A stretch of 64,000 bases of DNA from Candidatus Gastranaerophilales bacterium (GTDB taxonomy: Bacteria; Cyanobacteriota; Vampirovibrionia; Gastranaerophilales; Gastranaerophilaceae). The translations under genes and the position numbers were made by a program. This document shows, piece after piece, positions 1 to 6,868 of this stretch. The stretch lies in the NCBI GenBank assembly GCA_947630045.1, contig CANRGC010000010.1, positions 1 through 64,000 of the forward strand, in the 5' to 3' direction. The notes beneath the pieces are model-generated. The model did not search any database, was not told where the DNA came from, and saw nothing but the letters and a program-made list of their open reading frames with translations. Positions within the stretch are counted from its first letter, which is position 1; the number at the start of each line of letters is the position of its first letter.

Positions 1-1
1 G

Positions 2-75
2 CGCGCCTGGAGGGATTCGAACCCCCGACCTTTTGGTTCGTAGCCAAACACTCTATCCAGCTGAGCTACAGGCGC
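2..75 (-). tRNA. tRNA-Arg (anticodon ACG)
   Basis: On the minus strand a complete cloverleaf can be drawn: acceptor stem GCGCCTG/CAGGCGC, D-arm with AGCTCAGCTGG, anticodon loop CTACGAA (anticodon ACG, Arg) and a T-loop TTCGAAT. The discriminator base is G and no CCA is encoded. An ACG anticodon normally needs A34-to-inosine editing to read CGU, CGC and CGA. The gene lies at the window edge. Its upstream side carries two tandem repeats that copy its first ~19 bases. Confidence 0.95.
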
Positions 76-292
76 AATGTTATTCAGTTTTAAATTTTTG
101 CTTTCACCTCAGCCGGATAGAGTTTTAATATATATTTTCGTTGAAATTTTGCTCTCGCAAAATGTTCAACAGCCAGCTGAGCTACAGGCGCAATGTTATT
201 CAGTTTTAAATTTTTGCTTTCACCTCAGCCGGATAGAGTTTTAATATATATTTTCGTTGAAATTTTGCTCTCGCAAAATGTTCAACAGCCAG
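61..292. repeat. Two tandem 116-bp repeats carrying tRNA 5'-half copies
   Basis: Bases 61-176 and 177-292 are near-identical direct repeats with a period of 116 bp. A third partial start lies at 293-300. Each unit holds the tRNA-Arg 5' end up to the D-loop (57-75, 173-191 and a diverged copy at 289-307), an AT-rich spacer, a D-arm-like segment in the opposite orientation (CTCAGCCGGATAGAGT near 109-124), and a hairpin (TTGAAATTTTGC against GCAAAATGTTCAA, loop TCTC, 141-169). The function is unknown. It could be a tRNA-derived mobile or duplicated element, or an assembly effect. Confidence 0.85.
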
Positions 293-378
293 CTGAGCTA
301 AGGGCACAAACATTTTAGACAAAATAAAAGTCTATAAAAGTTCAAGACAATTTTACATTATAAAAGGAAATAATCAAC

Positions 379-2061
379 TTATTTTTTATTCTCTTTAATA
401 AATTTCTCTGTTCCCGAAACAATAGACTGCCAAAATGCAGTTTCGGTGACCTTGCCCGCTCTTTTGGAAATTTCCGCCGCCAGTTTCTTATAATTCAAAT
501 CATTTGGCTCAATTTCAATTGCCTCTTTAATATATAAAAGCGCCTCATCAAAGCTGTTCAATTCAAGATAAGAACAAGCCGCCTGTGCATAATATTTTGC
601 GGGAAGCGGGTTTAGCTGAAGGGCTGTTTCAATGTTTTTCAAAGCTTCCGAATAATTTTTTGTCGTATTCAAAACAAGTCCCTTAAAATAATATCCTTCC
701 GCATTGTTTTTATCCAGATTTAACAACTCGTTAAGCGAAGACAGTGCCTTTTCATATTCTTTTTTTCTATAAAAAATTCTTGCCTTTGAATTAAGAAAAG
801 CGGGCATATTTTGATATTTGGAATATTTATCCATAATGGCAAAAGCGCCTTCATAATCTTCCATATCAATTAAAAGGTCAACATATTCACATGCCGTATG
901 TATAGAGTCCGGAAAATTTGAAAGGTGTTTTTCAAAAAATTCTTTTGCTTTTTGATTGAGTTTTAAATCTCTGTAAATATTTCCCAATGTATCAATCAAG
1001 GTAAGGTCATCTCTAACTTGAGGTTTAGCTTCGTAAAGGGTTTCAAGCATGTTTTTAGCGTTAACAATTTGCCCTTTTCTGTAGGCCAAAAGCCCGTTTA
1101 AAATTTCCGCCTCATAATAAAGCGGGGATGTTTTGTCTATTAAACTTAAGTTAAAAAGCGCATTATCATAATCTTTTTGCTTTTCAAAAACCCAAGCCAA
1201 TAAAAGATAGCTTTTATCAATTGATGTTTGTTCCACACCGTTTTTTATATATAAAGTAATTGAATTTTTAATGGTGGCAACAGCCTCATCAAACCAGTTA
1301 ACATCCATATAGGTTTTTGCAAGCTCAAAATAAAACTCGGGAATATTACCCTTGCAAGACTTAATAGCAAAATGCAGATTATCAATCGCAGGAAAAAATT
1401 CTCTTCTTTTAATTTGAATTAGCGCCTTATAATAATATGAAAGAGGGTCTTTTTTAATTTTTAATATTTCATTAAAAAGGGTTTCCGCCCTCTCATAATT
1501 TTCTTCTTCATAATAAATTAAACCCAAATCAAATTTTGCGTCGGTAAAATTGGGTGACTTTTCAACAACTTTTTCAAGAATTTCCTTTCTTCCCTCGGTT
1601 TTTAAAAGCGAAATAATATACATTATCTGAAAATCTTCTCTTAAATCCAGAGAAAGTTTTTCATATTCGGAAAAAATTGTATCAATTTTTTTAAGTTTTA
1701 ATAAAACGGTAAAATATCTGACATAATCAATGGCTTTGCCGCTATTTTGACAAGCGGTTTGAGCAATGTTTAGCGCCTTATTATATTCACAAAGCTCAAA
1801 ATATATATCATAGAGAGAGTTTCTGCTGTGTTCATGGTTATTATCAAGCTCAAGAACATGTTCATATTGTTCAATGGCACGGTCATAATTTTTCAAAATA
1901 TAATGCAAATCGCCAATTTGAGAAGAAACTTCTATAAAAGTCGGCTCATCGACATCGTCGGTCAAAACCTTATACAAAACCTCAATTGCTTCTTTATAAA
2001 GTTTCCGGTTTTTTAAATCAAAAGATTGCTTAATATATTTCAAAGATTCTGAGTTTGTCAT
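379..2061 (-). CDS. Large tetratricopeptide-repeat (TPR) protein
   Basis: A 560-residue protein made almost entirely of ~34-residue helical pairs of TPR type. Examples are the segments beginning YYFKGLVLNTTKNYSEAL and YYAQAACSYLELNSFDEAL near the C-terminus. TPR solenoids are protein-binding scaffolds. No enzymatic domain, signal peptide or membrane segment is visible, so it is probably cytoplasmic. There is no convincing Shine-Dalgarno site. Instead a TTGCAA-17-TATAAT promoter ends 8 bases before the ATG, suggesting a leaderless or nearly leaderless mRNA. It is divergent from the membrane-protein gene at 2168. The specific partner cannot be predicted. Confidence 0.85.
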   Translation of the reverse strand: MTNSESLKYIKQSFDLKNRKLYKEAIEVLYKVLTDDVDEPTFIEVSSQIGDLHYILKNYDRAIEQYEHVLELDNNHEHSRNSLYDIYFELCEYNKALNIAQTACQNSGKAIDYVRYFTVLLKLKKIDTIFSEYEKLSLDLREDFQIMYIISLLKTEGRKEILEKVVEKSPNFTDAKFDLGLIYYEEENYERAETLFNEILKIKKDPLSYYYKALIQIKRREFFPAIDNLHFAIKSCKGNIPEFYFELAKTYMDVNWFDEAVATIKNSITLYIKNGVEQTSIDKSYLLLAWVFEKQKDYDNALFNLSLIDKTSPLYYEAEILNGLLAYRKGQIVNAKNMLETLYEAKPQVRDDLTLIDTLGNIYRDLKLNQKAKEFFEKHLSNFPDSIHTACEYVDLLIDMEDYEGAFAIMDKYSKYQNMPAFLNSKARIFYRKKEYEKALSSLNELLNLDKNNAEGYYFKGLVLNTTKNYSEALKNIETALQLNPLPAKYYAQAACSYLELNSFDEALLYIKEAIEIEPNDLNYKKLAAEISKRAGKVTETAFWQSIVSGTEKFIKENKK

Positions 2062-2068
2062 AATCGAA

Positions 2069-2097
2069 ATTATATTTTATAAGTAAAATATTTGCAA
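2069..2097 (-). promoter_or_regulatory. Sigma70-type promoter for the TPR gene
   Basis: On the minus strand, TTGCAA (2097-2092), a 17-bp spacer and TATAAT (2074-2069). The predicted transcription start falls within a few bases of the ATG at 2061. Confidence 0.6.
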
Positions 2098-2110
2098 AAA
2101 AATTAACAAC

Positions 2111-2140
2111 TTGCAAAAGAAACAACAATAATGTTATTAT
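2111..2140 (+). promoter_or_regulatory. Sigma70-type promoter for the 2168 gene
   Basis: TTGCAA (2111-2116), an 18-bp spacer and TATTAT (2135-2140), followed by the ATG at 2168. It is back to back with the TPR-gene promoter. Confidence 0.5.
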
Positions 2141-2167
2141 CAAAAGAACAGAATATCGGATAAAAGT

Positions 2168-3061
2168 ATGACTGAAGATAAATACACCAACATTATCAGA
2201 GAAGTTTTCAGACAAAATCTCAAAAAAAAGCCGAAATTATCAAAAAGAACGGCGGAAGGTTTTAACTTAGCGGCTTGTTTCCTGCCGGTTTTATACAATC
2301 TCATTTATAAAAGGTTTTTACTTGCTGTCTGTTTTGTAATATTAACATGTATTCCTCATATTGTAGATCGCTTAGTTTCGTCAGAAGTATATCTTGCAAT
2401 CGTATGGACGGTAGGCGTTATTTCTTTGATTTTGGCAATTTATTCAGGAAAAACAGGCAACAAAGACGCCTATGACGCCAGAAATTATGACGATGAATTT
2501 GACTTTTTAAAAAGTCAGCAAGGCTGGTTTTATATTGCGCTCCTCGCCCTTATCGCCCATATTATAGTTTTTCCCATGCAAGTTAACGGACACTTTAATA
2601 CATCAAGAATGATTGCCCTTGCAGACGCCAAACAAGAGCTTAAAGAAGCAATTGTAAAAGGTGAGGAAAACGAAGACATTGTCGGCTCAAGCGCCGTCGG
2701 CGATAATATACCGTCATTTTTTGCACAATATATTGACGGCTCATTTGACGGAACAAGTAAAATAACAAGCAAAAAAGGCTATGTATACGATATTGAAGGA
2801 TATGAATATGACTGTCTTACAAGAGAAGCTACATCATATCATGAAAGTAAAACCGCATGTGCTAAAGTAAAAATCGACATAAACGGAAATAAAGGTCCAA
2901 ACGCAAAAGCTAACAGCGAAAATGCCGATGCTATCTCCGCAATAGCACAGAACACAAAGCGTTTGAACGATATCTTTGTTTTATATATATACAGCGATGA
3001 TTTAGCCCCAAAGGAAGGCTCAATAGAGCAATACGCATTTAAAAAGTTTGAAAGGAAGTAA
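2168..3061 (+). CDS. Membrane protein with a pilin-like C-terminal domain
   Basis: 297 residues. The N-terminal third has a basic cytoplasmic start and two hydrophobic segments (about 32-60 and 72-95). A third membrane segment lies near 118-138. The region between resembles small DUF2628-like membrane proteins, a weak match. The C-terminal ~150 residues contain a pseudopilin-style stretch: CAKVKIDINGNKGPN, then DIFVLYIYSDDLAPKEG. This resembles the end of the prepilin at 54407 (VDVNGDKKP, then DIFNLMITESRVIPYG). Instead of a prepilin leader the domain is anchored by the membrane segments. Its stop lies one base before the mscL ATG, so the two are probably co-transcribed. Function unknown. Confidence 0.75.
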   Translation: MTEDKYTNIIREVFRQNLKKKPKLSKRTAEGFNLAACFLPVLYNLIYKRFLLAVCFVILTCIPHIVDRLVSSEVYLAIVWTVGVISLILAIYSGKTGNKDAYDARNYDDEFDFLKSQQGWFYIALLALIAHIIVFPMQVNGHFNTSRMIALADAKQELKEAIVKGEENEDIVGSSAVGDNIPSFFAQYIDGSFDGTSKITSKKGYVYDIEGYEYDCLTREATSYHESKTACAKVKIDINGNKGPNAKANSENADAISAIAQNTKRLNDIFVLYIYSDDLAPKEGSIEQYAFKKFERK

Positions 3062-3062
3062 A

Positions 3063-3554
3063 ATGTTTGAAAAGATTAAACAGGAACTCGTGGAATTTCG
3101 TAACTTTGCAGTAAAAGGCAACGTGGTTGATATGGCTGTCGGTATTATTATCGGCGCAAGCTTTGGCGGAATTGTTAATTCACTTGTTAAAGACATAATT
3201 ATGCCCCCTTTGGGCTGGATCTTGGGAAAAGTTGATTTTACAAACCTTTATCTTGTGCTCCCGACTTCGCTCAATCCGGCTGAAATTCAGTCTTATCCAA
3301 CATTAGAAGCGGCAAAAGAAGCCGGTGCCGTCACAATCAGTTATGGTTTATTTATAAACCAAATAATTAATTTTCTTATTGTTGCATTTGCAATTTTTCT
3401 TCTTATTAAAGGGATAAATAAGCTTCAAAAGGCTACCGCAAAAGACGCTGCAGATGCTGAAACCGCAGAACCGACAACAAAACCATGCCCGAGATGTACA
3501 ACGGAAATTCCGATTAAAGCAACGAAATGTCCTCATTGCACTGCTGACATATAG
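3063..3554 (+). CDS. mscL: Large-conductance mechanosensitive channel MscL with C-terminal zinc ribbon
   Basis: 163 residues. MscL releases solutes through the inner membrane on hypo-osmotic shock. The sequence shows the family's N-terminal amphipathic helix and TM1 (EFRNFAVKGNVVDMAVGIIIG), a short periplasmic loop, TM2 (INQIINFLIVAFAIFLLI) and a cytoplasmic tail. The tail ends in a Cys4 zinc ribbon (CPRC and CPHC, residues ~143-160) that the E. coli protein lacks. The start at 3063 is preferred over an upstream in-frame ATG at 3048 because AAAGGAAG sits just before it and it avoids overlap with the previous gene. Confidence 0.95.
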   Translation: MFEKIKQELVEFRNFAVKGNVVDMAVGIIIGASFGGIVNSLVKDIIMPPLGWILGKVDFTNLYLVLPTSLNPAEIQSYPTLEAAKEAGAVTISYGLFINQIINFLIVAFAIFLLIKGINKLQKATAKDAADAETAEPTTKPCPRCTTEIPIKATKCPHCTADI

Positions 3555-3572
3555 ATTTTTTATAGTAAAATA

Positions 3573-3603
3573 AAAACATAAGAAAATAATTTTCTTATGT
3601 TTT
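3573..3603 (+). terminator. Hairpin after mscL
   Basis: A 14-bp perfect inverted repeat (AAACATAAGAAAA against TTTTCTTATGTTT) ends in TTTT directly against the tRNA-Thr 5' end. It is probably the mscL terminator, though it could also act as a tRNA leader structure. Confidence 0.6.
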
Positions 3604-3676
<73 letters not shown>

Positions 3677-3683
3677 TTTTAGA

Positions 3684-3719
3684 GAAAAAAAGAACGGTTT
3701 TTAGCCGTTCTTTTTTTAT
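3684..3719. terminator. Bidirectional intrinsic terminator
   Basis: GAACGG-TTTTTAG-CCGTTC flanked by A-rich sequence on the left and T7 on the right. It can end the tRNA-Thr transcript and the convergent tail-fibre operon. Confidence 0.85.
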
Positions 3720-3732
3720 AAACCGGATAATC

Positions 3733-4185
3733 TTACTTCTCAATAGAGTCTGTTTCGGTTTGAAGTCCCTCTGCGGGCAATTCTTCTTCTTCAGGCAATT
3801 CCTTATTTAAAAACAAATAATCAAGCTCATCTGTCGTATACCCCAGTTTTTCGCCGATTAAATCAATTAATGGATTTCCTCTGAAATATTCGTTTGCATA
3901 TTCAAATTCAATTAACTGTTTTGGGTCTGTAATTTGAGCTTTCACCATATCGGGGGTTATTCCTTTTGCCTTGTATAGTGCAAGGAAAACCTCTCTTTTT
4001 GTTAATGAGAGCATCGCAATGCGTTCTTTTTCCGCCTGTTTCTTTTCATCTTCCGTTAAACCCCACGCAACAAGCGCCGAGGTTGTTTCTTTAATTTCAT
4101 AGCCCAAGTTGTGATTATATCTCACAATAAATTCAAGCCTTTTTTCTTCATCATACGGCTTATTTAACTTTGCTTTAATTTCCAT
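3733..4185 (-). CDS. Small phage-tail-associated protein (putative tail-fibre accessory)
   Basis: 150 residues, acidic, no signal peptide. It starts 7 bp after the stop of the tail-fibre gene and is surely in the same transcript. A central helical part (about 45-125) contains the segment SLTKREVFLALYKAKGITPDM. The tail is Glu-rich. I do not recognise a named family with confidence. Small genes downstream of tail fibres in phages are often tail-fibre assembly or accessory factors, and position is the main reason for the call. Confidence 0.6.
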   Translation of the reverse strand: MEIKAKLNKPYDEEKRLEFIVRYNHNLGYEIKETTSALVAWGLTEDEKKQAEKERIAMLSLTKREVFLALYKAKGITPDMVKAQITDPKQLIEFEYANEYFRGNPLIDLIGEKLGYTTDELDYLFLNKELPEEEELPAEGLQTETDSIEK

Positions 4186-4192
4186 AGTTTAA

Positions 4193-6772
4193 TTATTCTC
4201 CTTCTTTTATATACCCTTTAACTTCCCACTGAATTGTGTTTATTCCGTCTATGGAATATCCGTATACATCAAAAGATGTTGTTTTAAAATTAAAAGGCTC
4301 ATTGGTGTGCGCCCCAAATACTCCGCTTCTGTAACTTCCCGTTACCCCTCTTGAGTTAGCACACAAATAATTTGTATCTTTCATTTCTTTTAAAAGATTT
4401 ACCGTATAGACAGTGTCAGAATTTGTAGTAAGCCTTCCCCACTGTTCACAATATCCGTCAGACCAAATTCTATAACCTGAAGTACCATTAGTATATGTTT
4501 CCTTTACATATGCCTTGCATTCGGTTTTTGAAATTTTATTGTTTAATTCCTCTAAAACTTCGCCACAATCAATGGCTTCAATGTTTTCCAAGGCGTTTGC
4601 AACTTTGAAATACAATTGCGCTTTATCAGATTTTAAACCTGATAAGTCTGCAACTATTCCCGATAAATCAGGGTTTGTTGTTAAGCCTGCAAGGTTATTT
4701 GTCGGAAGCGAATTTGCGCCCGATATTACTTGTCCTATATCTTGTCCTAAAAGCGAAGTATCATGCCAAGGTACAATTACGGCATTCCCGTTATAATTCC
4801 CAATTGCGATAGGATATTCCGTTGTGCCGTTTGAAAAAGTTAATGACTTTCCGTTACCGATAACGGGAACTTTGCCCGAACTTACGGGCGAAAAACTTAA
4901 TTTTAAAGGCGCTCTAAAAGTTTGTTCATCTTCATTAACAATCCAATATTCGGAATAATCAGTGTCAGAAAGTTTTCCACTTTCTTTAACAACCTTAAGC
5001 CCTTCTCCGTATTTTGTTTCTTCCCCGTTTACAATCTTTAAAAGTTCGCTGTAGGCGCTCTCATAAATATCAGCTTTAAGCGTACTTCCCGCCTTTATCC
5101 ATGAAGGGTGATTTGGTTTAAAATCAAAATAGATAGGGGTAAACATAGGCAAAGTGTCATTGGTTGATGATGTAAGCTCAATAGCTTCACTTCTTGCTTT
5201 TTTAGTTGATGTATTTCCCACAACCATATATACAATAACTCCGACAGAGGGCGGTTGAACTGTTTTATTTGCCCCATATATCGGGTTGCTTTGTGAAGCT
5301 AAAGTTGTGCTGATTTCACTTTTATTATTTGCAACGGAAGCGCTTCCGCCCGCAACTTGAATTGATGCCCAAGTGTATGCGTCAGTTACTTTGTGGTCAT
5401 GGTCAGGCAGCCCCGCTTCGATATATTTACCCGCATTTTTGTTGTTTTGGAAAAAGTAATCATTCCTTGGCAATAATATTCTTTCTTGTGCGGTGTCTAT
5501 CCCGTAATACCAAGCAACGCCCGTATCTTGATAGATTTTGTCGACTTTTTCTTTATCTTTGATGTCATAGAACCTGTGACCGTTTAGATTTTTTGTTATC
5601 TCAACAGATTTAACACCTTGCCAGAAGATTTCATCACCAATTTCTATATAACTTTGATTTAAGTTAATTTCACCGTTGGTAAAAGGTCTGTTAAAATCAA
5701 GTCCCAAGCTTGGAGTAAAAGAAGCTGCTTTATACGTATCTTCTTGAGTTTGAGAAGTTATATCAATTTCTTTAGTAATGTAGTTTACCCATTCATCTTT
5801 AGAAATACTTTCTGATATATTAGCCACGTCAACACTATATATTGCTTTTGCAATGTTTGTACTATCTTCTTCATTGATACTTTTATACTTATAGCTTATT
5901 TTTATTAAATATTCTTTTTCTAATTCAAGGGTATTTGTTGAAGTTATACTATTTGCAATATTCCAGCTTGTTGAATTACCCGAAACATAAAATGCAAGAG
6001 TTCTTGTTTGTAAAAAATTTAAAACAATACCATATTTTTGTACCGAAGCACCCGAGCCAAATATCGCTAAACTGCTTGAGACACTTGAAGGGGTTTTAAT
6101 TTTTAATACGATTTCCCAATTTTTTTGTGCACTTTCAAGTTCAAATGTTTTGTTTATTGAAGCATAGTTATTTGTGCTAAAGTTTGAAAGTATACCTTCT
6201 TTATCGGTAACTTCAGCGATTGTTTCAACGTTTGATGAAATATACAGATTTTCTTTTGTATTATTTTCATCTTTGAATTCATCTATACATTTTTCATAAA
6301 AATCAGGGTAACCGTAGCGCCCGTCTTGTGCTTCTTTGTATACGAATTCCCCTAATCTCTCTAAACCCTCTTTTTCCTCAAAAGCTAAGATATGGTCTTT
6401 TTGAATGAGGTCAAAGAGGTTTGAACCGCCTGAATTATTAAAATCAACCGCAGCCCAAAACTCACTGTTTTCAAGGTTGTTCCCTTTATTTTCATCTTTT
6501 AAGCTTTCAAAAATTATTTTTTTGCCGTCAAGAACTCCTAAAACCCATTCTCCCAATTCAAATTTTTCTTCGTGGTTATACTTTCTTATACCGCAGCCTG
6601 CAATTCCTTCTTCAATACGGTTCATATTTTCAGCATTTACAGGCGTTCCGAGATTTTTAACCTCTCCGAAACTTTCAATCAGTTTTGTTGAGCCGTCATC
6701 ATTTTTTTCAAATTCATATGTTTTTTGGCGTTCAACATCCTGATCTTCCCAGTGTTTTTTTACATAAGCCAT
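4193..6772 (-). CDS. Phage-like tail fibre / receptor-binding protein
   Basis: 859 residues. The N-terminus has the GTPVNAENMNRIEEGI motif common in tail proteins of Firmicutes-type phages. A segment around 190-400 looks like a LamG/concanavalin-type beta sandwich (ASINKTFEL, then WEIVLKIKTP and YIEIGDEIFWQGV). Next comes a collar-like region with GLPDHDHKV and the conserved VQPPSVGVIVYMVVGN, and finally a tip domain (GYRIWSDGYCEQWGR). The start at 6772 is chosen over 6826 because AAAGGAGT lies just upstream. No capsid, portal, integrase or lysis genes are nearby, so this is an orphan module. It may be a prophage remnant or a domesticated adhesin. Confidence 0.88.
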   Translation of the reverse strand: MAYVKKHWEDQDVERQKTYEFEKNDDGSTKLIESFGEVKNLGTPVNAENMNRIEEGIAGCGIRKYNHEEKFELGEWVLGVLDGKKIIFESLKDENKGNNLENSEFWAAVDFNNSGGSNLFDLIQKDHILAFEEKEGLERLGEFVYKEAQDGRYGYPDFYEKCIDEFKDENNTKENLYISSNVETIAEVTDKEGILSNFSTNNYASINKTFELESAQKNWEIVLKIKTPSSVSSSLAIFGSGASVQKYGIVLNFLQTRTLAFYVSGNSTSWNIANSITSTNTLELEKEYLIKISYKYKSINEEDSTNIAKAIYSVDVANISESISKDEWVNYITKEIDITSQTQEDTYKAASFTPSLGLDFNRPFTNGEINLNQSYIEIGDEIFWQGVKSVEITKNLNGHRFYDIKDKEKVDKIYQDTGVAWYYGIDTAQERILLPRNDYFFQNNKNAGKYIEAGLPDHDHKVTDAYTWASIQVAGGSASVANNKSEISTTLASQSNPIYGANKTVQPPSVGVIVYMVVGNTSTKKARSEAIELTSSTNDTLPMFTPIYFDFKPNHPSWIKAGSTLKADIYESAYSELLKIVNGEETKYGEGLKVVKESGKLSDTDYSEYWIVNEDEQTFRAPLKLSFSPVSSGKVPVIGNGKSLTFSNGTTEYPIAIGNYNGNAVIVPWHDTSLLGQDIGQVISGANSLPTNNLAGLTTNPDLSGIVADLSGLKSDKAQLYFKVANALENIEAIDCGEVLEELNNKISKTECKAYVKETYTNGTSGYRIWSDGYCEQWGRLTTNSDTVYTVNLLKEMKDTNYLCANSRGVTGSYRSGVFGAHTNEPFNFKTTSFDVYGYSIDGINTIQWEVKGYIKEGE

Positions 6773-6868
6773 ATATAAAACTCCTTTCTTTCCAGTTCTC
6801 ATTTTAACTTGGGCGAATTTCGGCACTTAATTTCAAGTCAAAGCGCTTTATACACCTTTATTTTGGAG

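Noticed and set aside
1-308. CRISPR array at the left edge
   Set aside because: The repeats are 116 bp with no spacers and are made of tRNA fragments.
4193-6772. Possible diversity-generating retroelement target in the tail fibre
   Set aside because: No reverse transcriptase, template repeat or C-type-lectin end is visible in the window.
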